From: CAVUPF01 sp963803755
GTDB taxonomy: Bacteria > Actinomycetota > Thermoleophilia > Solirubrobacterales > 70-9
Assembly: GCA_963803755.1 (NCBI GenBank)
Contig: CAWDNP010000007.1
Span: 558,001-622,000, forward strand
Length of the DNA stretch: 64,000 nucleotides
Reading direction: 5' to 3'
Shown: piece after piece, positions 1-9,181 of the stretch
Position numbering within the stretch: position 1 is the first letter of the stretch
Layout: every line of letters begins with the position of its first letter
The notes under the pieces: model-generated
What the model was told of the DNA's origin: nothing
What the model saw: only the letters and a program-made list of their open reading frames with translations
Database searches by the model: none
Position numbers and translations under genes: made by a program

Positions 1-1750
1 GCTGAGGGCTGGGCGCAGGAAGGGATCGAGCTGCGTGCGGCGGCGCCGACCTGGCGAGCGGCGAACGTGATGCGAGACGAGAGCCTGCCGGCGACATCCA
101 TAGCCAGCCTGCTCGTCGAGTTGGACCGGGCTGAGTACGAAGGAGAGGGCGGGCTGACGCAGGGCTCGGTGCTGCTGATCGACGAGGGCGGGATGGTGGA
201 CTCCGCGACACTCGCGCGTTCTCGTCTCCCACGCCGAGGCGGCCGAGGCGAAGCTCGTTCTCGTCGGCGACCCTGAGCAGCTGGGGGAGATCGGGGCGGG
301 CGGCCTGTTCCGCGCCATTTCGGATCGAACTGGCCCGATCCACCTCGATGAGGTGATCCGACACGAGCATGAGCTTGACCGCGAGGCAGCGAAGCGGATT
401 CGGGAGGGCGAGGGACGCGAGGCACTGCGTCTTTATCGCTCCTCCGAGCGGGTGATCGTCGCCCCCGACGCTGAGGCCCGCCGTGAGGCGATGGTCGCCG
501 ACTGGCACGAGTCCTACGACCGGGGCGAGGACGCGGTGATGATCGCCAAGCGAAATGCAGAGGTCGCGAAGCTGAACGCGATGGCGCGCGAGGTCCGCAA
601 GCAGGCGGGGAAGCTTGGAGCCCAGGAGATCGAGGTAGGCGAGGCCCGCTTCGCCGCCGGCGACCAGGTCATCACTCGCGTCAACGACCGGCAGGCCGAC
701 ATCTACAACCGCGAGCGCTGGCGAATAGCCGAGGTCGACGCCGAGCAACGCCGCGTCCTTCTCGAAGGCGTCGATCAGGCGAAGCGAGTGGAGATCGGGA
801 CCGAGTATCTGACCCGGACCAACCCGCACTCCGACGCCCCGGCGCTCGAACACGCTTACGCGGTGACGACCTACTCGGCGCAGGGATCGACGGTCGACCG
901 CGCCTACGTCATGGCCGATCCCTCGATGGACAAGCAGGAGCTCTACGTCGCCGCCTCTCGCAGTCGCGAGGAGACCTATCTCTACGCGACGCCGGAGGTC
1001 CAGGAACGCCGCGAGGAGATCGCGCCCCGCTCGCACTACCTGCGCGAAGTCATCCCGCATATCGCCGAAGCCGCGGAGCGCGATCGAGCCCAGCTCGCCG
1101 CTCACGACGTGGCGCAGCTTGAGGCGCTGCCGACCGCCGAGCTGGTTGAGCGGCGAAACACTCTCAGGTCACAGGCGCTCCAGGAGCGGACGAACGAGAG
1201 TGAGCGGGCAGAGCTGCAGAAGCGGATTGAGCGGATGACCGAGTTCTTCGGCGGCATGGACGCGCAGCGCGAACGGACCAAGGAGCTGCCGCGCAAGCTG
1301 CGCCGCTCCGAGCGCGAGCGGATCGACCGCACGGAGACGAGAACCGAACAGCAGCTCGCTCAGATGGAGGCCGAGCTTCGCCGGATGCCGCCGGTCGAGC
1401 ACCAGGTCCGTCAAGAGCTGGCGGTTGCCGAGCAGGTCCTCGACGAACGCCTACAAGCCGCCGTCCTCACCGTCCGCCTCGCTCCGCCCGCCTACATCAA
1501 GAAGGAACTAGGGGAGAGGCCGAGCGACCCGGCGAAGCGGAAGGCGTGGGATCGCGGCGTGGTCGAGATTGAGGGCTACCGCCAGCGTTACGGCGTCAAG
1601 GACCCGCACTGGGCGCTCGGGCGGGAGGGCGAACAGGCGGCGCAGCGGGCCACGCTGCGGCGAATCCAGGAGACTCAGCGGCTGCTCGGGCTGGGACAGC
1701 ATGTAGCCCGGCAGCACGATCTTGGGCGGTCGCTGGGGATCGGACGGTAG
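1..1750 (+). pseudogene. MobF/TraA-type conjugative relaxase, helicase part; 5' end outside window, one frameshift
   Basis: The reading frame is already open at base 1. It encodes the RecD-like helicase half of a conjugative relaxase, the enzyme that nicks and unwinds transferred plasmid or ICE DNA. Visible helicase motifs are a Walker B box (LLIDEGGM, usually DEAGM), LVGDPEQLGEIGAGG, TTYSAQGST (motif V) and YVAASRSREETYLY (motif VI). A charged Arg/Glu-rich coiled-coil tail ends at 1750. The frame changes at about 219-220, where one extra T separates ALAR from LVSHAEAAEAKLVL; removing it gives one continuous protein. The relaxase nickase domain, if present, lies left of the window. The family call is from motifs; whether the frameshift is real or a sequencing error cannot be told here. 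Confidence 0.82.
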
Positions 1751-1871
1751 TCCGGTCGATCCGTCAGAGGTCTTTTTGTCGCCCAGGATCGTGCGAGAGC
1801 GACAATCCTTACGATTCCGTTCCCCTATTTTGCGAATCCGCGCGCCACACGTGTCCGGGGACGCCCCTAGA

Positions 1872-2159
1872 GTGGGCACCGTGAATGCAGCAGAGCAACG
1901 TCGCGAGGAAGGGCACTTCCGCAAGGTAGAGGGCGCGATGCTCTACATCGAGGATGCCGCCCGTCGCCTCGACGAAACGGCCCAAGAGCTGAAGAAGGAC
2001 GGGGCGCCGGCGTACCTGATCGCGGCCCTGGAGACCGCCGCCGGTGCGGCACGAGCCGATCACGCGCGGTTGATGAAGTCGGTCTACTGGCGAGCGCCCT
2101 CCAGCGACCAGGGCGAGCTGATCGCGGCCGGCGACGAGCAGCAGCGCCTCGCGTCCTAA
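1872..2159 (+). CDS. small hypothetical protein downstream of the relaxase
   Basis: About 95 residues starting at GTG 1872; an in-frame GTG at 1881 is an alternative start. The protein looks helical and charged (RRLDETAQELKKDGAPAYLIAALETAAG) and has no motif I recognise. It begins 121 bases after the relaxase stop and ends 10 bases before the MmeI-like gene, so it may be cotranscribed with either. The open frame extends upstream to 1722, but that part is Arg/Ser-rich and overlaps the relaxase, so I exclude it. It is probably an accessory protein of the mobile element; no function can be assigned. Confidence 0.5.
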   Translation: MGTVNAAEQRREEGHFRKVEGAMLYIEDAARRLDETAQELKKDGAPAYLIAALETAAGAARADHARLMKSVYWRAPSSDQGELIAAGDEQQRLAS

Positions 2160-2169
2160 TCGGCCCCGG

Positions 2170-4884
2170 ATGCCCCTCAGCGGCGAGGAGATCAGGGCCA
2201 ACCTGACGCGTTTCGTCGCGCGCTGGAGCGTGCGGGACGGATATGAGCGTGGCGAGGCCCAGACTTTCCTCACTGAGCTCTTCGATTGCTACGGAAAGCG
2301 GCTCTCCGATGTCGCCGAGTTCGAGCGCTTTCAGGCCGGGGGCTTCATCGACCTGATCTGGCCCCGCGTCTGTATCGTCGAGATGAAGTCGGCCAGCGAG
2401 GCGGGTCGGCTCGCAAGGCACCGCGAGCAGGCGCTCAACTACTGGCGCGAGGCCGCCGACGCGGAGAAGGGGATACCCGCACCCGAGTACGTGGTGCTCT
2501 GCGCCTTCAAGCGCTTCGAGGTCTGGGAGCCGGGCAGGTTCCCGAAAGCGCCGCGGGTCAAGTTCGACCTCGATGAGCTGCCCGACCGTTACACGTCGCT
2601 GCTCTTCCTGACCGGCGGCGAGCCGGTGTTCAACGCCCGCCAAGAGGGCGTCACGCTCGAAGCCGTCGGCAAGCTGGCCGACCTCTTTCAGCAGATCGAG
2701 CAGCGTGGCGAGGGCGACCCGCAGTCCCGGCGCCGCTTCATCTTGCAGGCGGTGTGGTGCATGTTCGCCGAGGACCTGGGTCAGATCCCCGGGCAGGGGT
2801 TCACCCGCGTCATAGACGACCTGATCGCCAACCCGCGCCGCTCCAGCGCAGATGACCTCGGGCGGCTGTTCGAGTACCTGGACGATCCGAGTCCCGAACG
2901 CCCGACGCACGGGCTCTACGCCGGAGTGCCCTACGCCAACGGGTCGCTGTTCGCGGAGCCGGGTCGCATCGACTTGACGCCAGAGGAGCTCGCCTTGCTC
3001 CGAGAAGTCAGCGCCTCGAACTGGCATGAGGTCCAGCCGTCGATCTTCGGGTCGCTTCTCCAGGGCGTGTTCGGGCACGAGAAGCAGTGGCGCCTCGGCG
3101 CTCACTACACGCATGAGTCGGAGATCCAGAAGATTGTGGTGCCGACGATCGTCGAGCCGTGGACCGAGCGGATCGAGGCGCTGTCGAGCCACAAGGAGGC
3201 GAAGCAGGCGCAGGCCGACCTGCTCAACTTCGCCGTGCTCGACCCCGCCTGCGGCTCGGGCAACTTCCTCTACGTCGCCTACCGGGAGCTGCGCCGGATC
3301 GAGGCGAAGCTGGCCGCCCGCGCGGCTGAGTTGGCGCTGGCCGAGGGCCGACCGGCCCAGGAAGGGCTCAGCGCCTTCTTCCCGCTTCAGAATATGCGTG
3401 GCATCGAGATCGAGCAGTTCGGCGTCGACCTGGCGCGGGTGACCCTGTGGATGGGGCACAAGCTGGCGGTCGAGGAGCTAGACCTCGACGAGAGCACGCT
3501 GCCGCTCGCCGATCTCTCCGGAATCCGCCGCGCCGACGCACTGCGCGCCGAGTGGGGTGAGGCAAACGCGATCATCGGCAACCCGCCCTACCACGGGTCC
3601 CAGAACTTGCGCCGGATTCTCGACGAGGACTACGTAGAGTGGCTCAAGGACCACTTTCACGCCGGTCTCAAGGATCTCTGCGTCTACTGGTTCCGTCGCG
3701 CGGCGGAGCAGATGCGCCCTGGCGACCGCGCCGGCCTGGTCGGGACGAACTCGGTCAGCCAGAACCGGGCGCGCGGGGCGAGCCTCAACTACATGATCGA
3801 GAGGGGCGGCGTGATCACCGACGCCGTCTCGCGCCAGAAGTGGCCGGGAGAGGCGGTGGTCAACGTCAGCATCGTCAACTGGGTGCAGCAGCCGAGCGAG
3901 CCGCCGCAGCATTTCGTGCTCGATGGAGAGCCGGTTGAAGGCATCAACACCCGTCTGAGAGAGTCGAAGCTGGCGATCGAGGAGTACGAGCCGCTGCCGG
4001 CGAACCTCGGCCGCTCCTTCCAAGGCCCGATCCCGGCCGGGAGCTTCTACTTGGAGCCCGAAGAGGCCAAAGAGATCCTCGCCCGCGACGACGCGAACTA
4101 CTCCGAGGTCGTGCGGCCCTACCTGATCGGCGACGACATCACTGAGGAGCCCGAGCAGCAACCGCGGCGCTTCATCATCGACTTCGCGTTTATGGCGCTG
4201 GAGGAAGCGATGAAGTATCCGGCGTCTTTGGAGGTGGTGCGCGAACGGGTCAAGCCCGAACGCGATGAGAATCGAGATAAGGGATTTCGGGATCATTGGT
4301 GGCGGTTTGGTCGCCCGCGGGGGGAGATGCGAGAGGCGATTGAACCTCTGTCCCGCTACATCGCGGGCAATCGAATCGGCAAGCGCTTCCTGTTCTGCTG
4401 GGCAGACGCCTCGGTCTGCCCCAGCGATCTGACCATCGTCTTCGCCTTCGACGACGATTATTCGATCGGGGTCCTTACGTCCTCGATTCATCGAGTCTGG
4501 GCGCAATCGGAGTCGTCGACGCTCAGGATCGACCTCCGCTACACGCCGACCTCCTGCTTCGAGACCTTCCCCTGGCCGCAGCCTGGCGACGATGTCCGTG
4601 ACGAGATCGGCGAGATCGCCAAGCGCCTGATCGAACGGCGCCAGGCGATCTGTGTCGAGAACGAGATCGGCCTGACCGACCTCTACAACCAAGTCGACGA
4701 GGGCGCTTGGTCGGAGGTCTCAGACCTCCACCAACAGCTCGACGAGGCCGTCGCCCGGGCTTATGGCTGGAAACCAGGCATCGGCCGCGACCCGCTGGAG
4801 ATCAAGGCCCGACTTGCGAAACTCCACGCGAACGTCATCGCCGGTGCCTCCTACATGCCTTTTCCCGCCCTGGAAGAGCAGTAA
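2170..4884 (+). CDS. MmeI-like type IIL restriction-modification enzyme (endonuclease plus N6-adenine methyltransferase)
   Basis: At 904 residues it is close to the usual MmeI length of about 920. The N-terminus carries a PD-(D/E)xK-type nuclease signature: D61, then E71 and K73 in CIVEMKS. A helical spacer follows, then the methyltransferase core with SAM motif I (DPACGSGNF from residue 358) and catalytic motif IV NPPY (from 471), typical of N6-adenine methylases. The C-terminal third should hold the target-recognition domain. Such enzymes cut and methylate with one specificity subunit, so no separate R or S gene is needed, and none is seen. The frame is intact. The gene sits between relaxase and effector-like genes, which suggests carriage on a mobile element. 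The recognition sequence cannot be read from the protein. Confidence 0.85.
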   Translation: MPLSGEEIRANLTRFVARWSVRDGYERGEAQTFLTELFDCYGKRLSDVAEFERFQAGGFIDLIWPRVCIVEMKSASEAGRLARHREQALNYWREAADAEKGIPAPEYVVLCAFKRFEVWEPGRFPKAPRVKFDLDELPDRYTSLLFLTGGEPVFNARQEGVTLEAVGKLADLFQQIEQRGEGDPQSRRRFILQAVWCMFAEDLGQIPGQGFTRVIDDLIANPRRSSADDLGRLFEYLDDPSPERPTHGLYAGVPYANGSLFAEPGRIDLTPEELALLREVSASNWHEVQPSIFGSLLQGVFGHEKQWRLGAHYTHESEIQKIVVPTIVEPWTERIEALSSHKEAKQAQADLLNFAVLDPACGSGNFLYVAYRELRRIEAKLAARAAELALAEGRPAQEGLSAFFPLQNMRGIEIEQFGVDLARVTLWMGHKLAVEELDLDESTLPLADLSGIRRADALRAEWGEANAIIGNPPYHGSQNLRRILDEDYVEWLKDHFHAGLKDLCVYWFRRAAEQMRPGDRAGLVGTNSVSQNRARGASLNYMIERGGVITDAVSRQKWPGEAVVNVSIVNWVQQPSEPPQHFVLDGEPVEGINTRLRESKLAIEEYEPLPANLGRSFQGPIPAGSFYLEPEEAKEILARDDANYSEVVRPYLIGDDITEEPEQQPRRFIIDFAFMALEEAMKYPASLEVVRERVKPERDENRDKGFRDHWWRFGRPRGEMREAIEPLSRYIAGNRIGKRFLFCWADASVCPSDLTIVFAFDDDYSIGVLTSSIHRVWAQSESSTLRIDLRYTPTSCFETFPWPQPGDDVRDEIGEIAKRLIERRQAICVENEIGLTDLYNQVDEGAWSEVSDLHQQLDEAVARAYGWKPGIGRDPLEIKARLAKLHANVIAGASYMPFPALEEQ

Positions 4885-4995
4885 CTCTCCAGATGGTTCG
4901 GTCGCCAATTCGGGGTAGATCAGGTCTCCGTCAAACCCGGCCTGGCTCAAGCCGCCCACCGATGGAACGTCCGAGGTCCTCGCTACTTTGGTCAC

Positions 4996-5508
4996 ATGCC
5001 GGCACCGGCAACCTCCTTCACGCTTTCTGTGACCCTCGGCGAGCACTCGTTCTCCGCCTCGGGGAAACCCGACCTCGTCCTCAAGGCATTTGAGGACTTC
5101 AAGGCGCTAACGGGGCGGAGCGATACGCCCGACGCCGCTGAACAGAAAGGCGGCACCGGCGGCAAAGTAAAACCACAGAAAGTTCCGAAATCTCCTGGCA
5201 ATCTGACTCTGCCGGCGTTCCTTGGGCGGCTCACGTTGAAGGGCGGCGTACAAATCGGAACCGCGATCGTCGTCTGGAGCGCGCAGCACACCGACAAAGA
5301 CAAGCTGAGCTCTACCGAAGTCCAGGCACTCTGGAAACAGACGAAGTACAAGTTGCCCTCGAACCTCGGCAACCTGACCCGCGACCTAAACAAGGCGGTC
5401 AAGCAGGGTTTGCTCAGGAAGGAAGGCGAGCGTAAGGACCAAGTCTTTTATGCGGACGCCTACGAGCAGCAACAAGTCGAGAAGTGGGCGACGAGCGACG
5501 GGGCGTAG
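4996..5508 (+). CDS. hypothetical protein with C-terminal winged-helix-like region, first gene of a two-gene module
   Basis: A 170-residue protein starting at ATG 4996. Residues 7-40 (SFTLSVTLGEHSFSASGKP onward) look like a beta strand pair and a helix. A Lys/Pro/Gly-rich linker covers about residues 43-70. Residues 85-165 look like a winged helix, with helices around STEVQALWKQ and LTRDLNKAVKQGLL and a wing ending at QVFYADAY. Its last 59 bases overlap the open frame of the next gene, so the two are probably translationally linked. Base composition is less GC-rich here than in the core genes, which fits acquisition. I do not recognise the family. A role as sensor or adaptor for the downstream effector-like protein is inference only. 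Confidence 0.6.
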   Translation: MPAPATSFTLSVTLGEHSFSASGKPDLVLKAFEDFKALTGRSDTPDAAEQKGGTGGKVKPQKVPKSPGNLTLPAFLGRLTLKGGVQIGTAIVVWSAQHTDKDKLSSTEVQALWKQTKYKLPSNLGNLTRDLNKAVKQGLLRKEGERKDQVFYADAYEQQQVEKWATSDGA

Positions 5509-6358
5509 TTCGATCGACTCAGTAGGCCGCAGGCTTCAGAAGTTGGCGATTGGCGAGCAGGCTCTCACGCTCGCCCGGCTTTGTCAGGCGCGTGCTGCGA
5601 GCGACCTTTTCGCGCCCCGCGATGTCGAGGCTCTGTTCGATGAAATCGGCCTTCCTCGCCCCGCCAACGTCTCAAACTATTTGGCGGCTCTGCAAAAGAA
5701 GAAGTTGTTGACGCGAGTCAAGGGTGCCAGCGGCACCGCCTGGAAGCTGACGCCAGAGGGCAAGGGGCAGGCTGAAGACCTTGCGACGGACATGGACCTA
5801 GCCATCTTGCTGACGGAGGCGAGCGGGCCTGCCGCCACGCTGCTTGGTGAGACGGAGCATCCGGTCATTCCTCCAAGCCTCGCGCCGCCCGCGCTCATCA
5901 AGCCCCTGCACGCATTTCTCGAAGAGTACCCGTTCGAGACAAACGTCTTCGGCATGACTCGGTTCCCAGGGCAGCAAACAGACGGCAAGCCCGACCCGAT
6001 CGGCCCGGCGCTTGAGGCGGCCAAGAAGGTCTGCGAGAAGCATGGGCTGACGTTCCACCTCGCCTCGGATCGGAGCATTGTCGATGACCTCTGGCCCAAC
6101 GTGGCGGCCCACATGTGGGGTTGTCGTTACGGGATCGCGTTCTTCGAGGCGGTGAGCGACAAGGGCCTTAACTACAACCTGAATATCGAGGTAGGTAGCT
6201 GTCTCGTTCTTGGGCGACGGCTTGCTCTGTTGAAGGATGAGTCGCTAAAGGTCATGCCGACGGACTTGGTTGGCCAAATCTTCCACGAAGTGAAGCTCGA
6301 CAAACCGAGCACTGTGACCAAACGGCTAGAGGATTGGATTAGCAGCAGCTTGGCCTGA
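5450..6358 (+). CDS. winged-helix plus TIR/nucleoside-deoxyribosyltransferase-like protein, possible defence effector
   Basis: Up to 302 residues from ATG 5450; a TTG at 5542 would remove the overlap with the previous gene. Residues 30-110 look like a winged helix (NVSNYLAALQKKKLL with a wing near SGTAWKLTPEG). Residues 155-290 follow the layout of the nucleotide-binding fold shared by TIR-like and nucleoside 2-deoxyribosyltransferase proteins: strand TNVFGMTRFP, helix ALEAAKKVCEKHGL, LASDRSIVDDLWPNV, strand YGIAFFE, then NYNLNIEVGSCLVLGRRLALL. The Glu in NIEVG matches the usual catalytic or substrate-binding acid of that fold. Its position beside an MmeI-like enzyme and a transposase suggests phage defence, but the function is inferred from fold-like patterning and neighbours, not from a family match. 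Confidence 0.55.
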   Translation: MRTPTSSNKSRSGRRATGRSSIDSVGRRLQKLAIGEQALTLARLCQARAASDLFAPRDVEALFDEIGLPRPANVSNYLAALQKKKLLTRVKGASGTAWKLTPEGKGQAEDLATDMDLAILLTEASGPAATLLGETEHPVIPPSLAPPALIKPLHAFLEEYPFETNVFGMTRFPGQQTDGKPDPIGPALEAAKKVCEKHGLTFHLASDRSIVDDLWPNVAAHMWGCRYGIAFFEAVSDKGLNYNLNIEVGSCLVLGRRLALLKDESLKVMPTDLVGQIFHEVKLDKPSTVTKRLEDWISSSLA

Positions 6359-6473
6359 CCAGCGGTGCCCAGACGGCGAGAACCCGGGGCAGGTGACCTG
6401 AGGGCGCGGTATCCGCGGTCAGTAGCTCGTTTCGGCTAGTCCGTAGTTACCCCGAATAGCAGCCTCCTGATCG

Positions 6474-6512
6474 GCCCCGATCCCGCTCCCGATGCGGGGT
6501 CGGGGGCTTTTT
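6474..6512 (+). terminator. intrinsic terminator after the winged-helix/TIR-like gene
   Basis: A GC-rich inverted repeat (left arm GCCCCGATCCCGC, right arm GCGGGGTCGGGGGC, 7-base loop, one bulge) is followed directly by five T residues. It lies 115 bases after the stop of the effector-like gene and 88 bases before the transposase start, so it should insulate the transposase from upstream transcription. Confidence 0.75.
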
Positions 6513-6599
6513 CAGGCGCTTATATGTAGCCAAGATTTTTGCAATTATTCCGTCCGATTGATGGTGGATACTTCTCTCATGAAGCAAAAGCCAGGAGCA

Positions 6600-8378
6600 A
6601 TGCACGTGGCCAAGATCAAACGCCGCCACGGCGACCGCGTCTACGTCTCCCACCTGGTCCGCCGCTCGGTCCGCGAGGGCAAGCGGGTCCGCCACGAGAC
6701 GATCGCCAACGTCTCGGGGCTGCCGGAGGCGGCGATCGAGGCGCTGAGCGCGGCGCTGCGCGGCGAGGCGGTTACGGGAGGCGCGGGGTCGCTGCGGGTC
6801 ACCGCCTCCCTGCCCGCCGGGCACGTCGAGGCGGTGCTGGGAGCCGCCCGCCGCCTCGGCCTGGCCCGCCTCCTGGACCGCTCGCCCTCGAAGCAGCGCG
6901 ACCTGGCGATGGCGATGATCTGCCAGCGGGTTCTCTTTGCGGGCTCAAAGCTCGCCACGGCGCGGGCCCTTCACCAATCGACGCTCGGTGAGGAGCTCGG
7001 CGTGGGGGATGCCGACCAGGACGACCTCTACGCGGCGATGGACTGGCTCAGAGAGCGCCAGGAGGGAATCGAGGCCCGCCTCGCCAAGCGCCACCTGAAG
7101 GACGGCACCCTGGTCCTCTATGACCTCTCCTCCTCCTACTTTGAGGGGCGCAGCTGCCCGCTGGCGGCGCGCGGCTACTCCCGCGACGGCAGGCGCGGCT
7201 ACCTGCAGGTCACCTACGGGCTGCTCTGTGACTCCGAAGGGCGCCCGGTCGCGATCGAGGCCTTTGAGGGAAACCTGAACGACCACCAGACCCTGATCGC
7301 CCAGGTCGAGAAGCTGAAGCAGCGCTTCGGGCTCTCCGCGGTGATCGTCGTCTGCGATCGCGGCATGGCGACCAAAGCCAATCTGGAGGCGATCGGGGCG
7401 GCCGAGGGGATGGGCTGGATCACGGCGCTGAAAGCGCCGGCGGTGCGCAAGCTCGTCAAAGACGGCGAGCTGCAGCTCTCGCTGTTCGATCAGCAAAACC
7501 TGGCCGAGATCAGCTCCGATGCCTATCCCGGCGAGCGGCTGGTGGTCTGCCGCAACCCGCTGCTCGGCGAGGAGCGCTCACGCAAGCGCTCGGAGCTGCT
7601 CGCCGCCACCGAGGCAGAGCTCGGGGAGATCGCCGCGCGGGTCAAAGCCGGCACGCTGCGTGGAGCCGCGGAGATCGGCCTCGCGGTCGGCCCGGCGCTG
7701 AAGCGCTACAAGGTCAAAAAGCACTTCGAGGTGGCGATCACCGACTCAAGCCTCAGCTTCTCGCGCAAGCAGGCCCAGATCGAGGCCGAGGCGGCGCTCG
7801 ACGGGATCTACGTGCTGCGCACCTCGGTCCCCGAGAACGAGCTCGCCGCCCCCGGCGTCGTCCGCTCTTACAAGCAGCTGAAATGGGCCGAGCGGGCCTT
7901 TCGCACCTTCAAGGGGCCGCTGGAGGTAAGGCCGATCCACCACCGCCTTGAGGAGCGGGTGCGCGCCCACCTCCTTATCTGCATGCTCTCCTACTACCTG
8001 GAGTTCCACCTGCGAGGTGCCTGGGCGGAGCTGACCTTCCGCGACGAGTGCCCGCCGACCCAGCCCGACCCGGTCGCCAAGGCAAAGCGCTCGGCCTCGG
8101 CCACCCAAAAGGCGCAGAGCAGGCGCACCTCCCGCGGCGAAGCTCCCCACAGCTTCGAGAGCCTGCTCGCCGAGCTCTCGCTGCGCACCCGCAACACGAT
8201 CCGCTTCGGCGACTCCGGGGCCGGCTTTGAGCGGCTCACCGAGCCCAACGCCGGTGCAGGCGCGGGCGCTGGAGCTGCTCGAGCGCATCCCCAAGCACGC
8301 GTAGACACGAACGAGACAGTCCTTCAGGCGGGGATCCTCAGTGTTGAAGCCGAATTCGCGATGGCGGCGGGGGCGTAA
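6600..8378 (+). CDS. IS1634-family DDE transposase with a C-terminal frameshift
   Basis: An ATG at 6600 has a strong AGGAG six bases upstream, giving MHVAKIKRRHGDRVYVSHLV. The catalytic triad candidates are D175 (YDLSSSYFEG), D253 (VVCDRGMAT) and E431 (QLKWAERAFRTF); the last is followed by the family's conserved IHHRLEERVRAH block. The frame now ends at 8378 with a Gly/Ala-rich, unrelated tail. One extra A near 8247 causes this; without it the protein would read EPTPVQARALELLERIP and stop at 8304. The catalytic core is intact, so activity may survive. I could not define terminal inverted repeats or a target duplication. Confidence 0.88.
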   Translation: MHVAKIKRRHGDRVYVSHLVRRSVREGKRVRHETIANVSGLPEAAIEALSAALRGEAVTGGAGSLRVTASLPAGHVEAVLGAARRLGLARLLDRSPSKQRDLAMAMICQRVLFAGSKLATARALHQSTLGEELGVGDADQDDLYAAMDWLRERQEGIEARLAKRHLKDGTLVLYDLSSSYFEGRSCPLAARGYSRDGRRGYLQVTYGLLCDSEGRPVAIEAFEGNLNDHQTLIAQVEKLKQRFGLSAVIVVCDRGMATKANLEAIGAAEGMGWITALKAPAVRKLVKDGELQLSLFDQQNLAEISSDAYPGERLVVCRNPLLGEERSRKRSELLAATEAELGEIAARVKAGTLRGAAEIGLAVGPALKRYKVKKHFEVAITDSSLSFSRKQAQIEAEAALDGIYVLRTSVPENELAAPGVVRSYKQLKWAERAFRTFKGPLEVRPIHHRLEERVRAHLLICMLSYYLEFHLRGAWAELTFRDECPPTQPDPVAKAKRSASATQKAQSRRTSRGEAPHSFESLLAELSLRTRNTIRFGDSGAGFERLTEPNAGAGAGAGAARAHPQARVDTNETVLQAGILSVEAEFAMAAGA

Positions 8379-9181
8379 CTTCGGGCTAGTGGTCGGTGCA
8401 ATCGCTCCACGGCAAGGCCAAATTTAGCTTGCTAGAGCCATTTGCCGCGACTCATAATCCGCCGGGTGCCCGACGTGCTCCTTCTGGGCAGCGAGATGGG
8501 CTCGCTGCCCAGACCCAACCGAACCGTGCCTGACGCAACCCAATCGCTCAGCGGCGCAGAATCGGCTTTTGGCTCTAGACTGCGCGAACGGCTGCGAGGC
8601 GGATCGTTTGCCATGCAGAAGGTCGTGGGTTCGAGTCCCATCAGCCGCTCTTTCCCCCCCAAATCGATGCTTTCCGCTCCGATGGGGAAGCTCGAGCCAC
8701 TGCCTTATTCCGCTTGACCTTTGGGCACGGATGTCCGAACCACCCTCTCTTTTCCGCCCTTTTTCGGGCACGAGCGCCTGAAACGGGGCGGAAGAGATGT
8801 GATCGGCGCCGACTTCGACCTGGTTCGCTCGCTTTAGCAATGGGGGTATGGGCATCGCGCATCTGAAAGATCCTGGAAATGAGGATATTTTGGTACGTGT
8901 TCATACACAACGTCGGCGTGGTCAACGACCACGTCCACGGATGCTTCCTCGCGATCGACTACCGCCCCACGGCCAGGAGTCCGCTGAAGATCGACGTCGG
9001 CGATATGAGCACCGCGAAAAGCCGAGTCAGAGCGAGACCGACCGGCGTTGCTGACGGCGCCGGAAGGAGGCGTTCACGCTGTAAAGCGACACCAGGCCGC
9101 AACAGGTGCCGCCCAGACGCGCGGCGCTGTGGGTGCCGCGGCCGCCTGGCGCCATCGTAGTCCAGCTACGCTTGCTTCTAG
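8379..9181. other. gene-poor stretch with a tRNA 3' fragment
   Basis: No convincing coding sequence is present. A tRNA 3' end lies at 8618-8649 (separate entry). Minus-strand frames here include the peptide MGLEPTTFCMA, which is just the tRNA arm read in translation and not a gene. On the minus strand near 8960-9020 a hydrophobic stretch LFAVLISPTSIFSGLLAVG could be a scrap of a transporter, but nothing around it supports a gene. Confidence 0.5.
8618..8649 (+). repeat. tRNA 3'-end fragment, copy 1 of a 32-bp direct repeat
   Basis: The sequence folds as the T arm (GTGGG-TTCGAGT-CCCAT) plus the 3' acceptor strand CAGCCGC and discriminator of a tRNA. The 5' part of a tRNA (acceptor GCGGCTG and D arm) is absent at the expected distance, so this is not an intact gene. 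A copy with 31 of 32 identical bases lies at 14888-14919 in the same orientation. Tyrosine integrases commonly use such tRNA 3' ends as attachment sites, so this may be an att remnant. Confidence 0.7.

Noticed and set aside
3478..4692. Long open frame opposite the MmeI-like gene
   Set aside because: It is the complement of a well-supported coding sequence and shows no family motif. The same applies to the long antisense frames opposite thrS, dnaE, argB-argD and argG.
6500..8440. Terminal inverted repeats of the IS1634-family element
   Set aside because: I compared the flanks by eye and found no convincing matching ends or target duplication, so element borders are left undefined.
8420..8470. 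Possible tRNA-Met remnant around ACTCATAATCCG
   Set aside because: An anticodon-loop-like CTCATAA is present, but the anticodon stem does not pair and no T arm follows.
8424..8855. Minus-strand frames containing MGLEPTTFCMA
   Set aside because: This peptide is the antisense translation of the tRNA T-arm fragment at 8618-8649, a well-known false gene.
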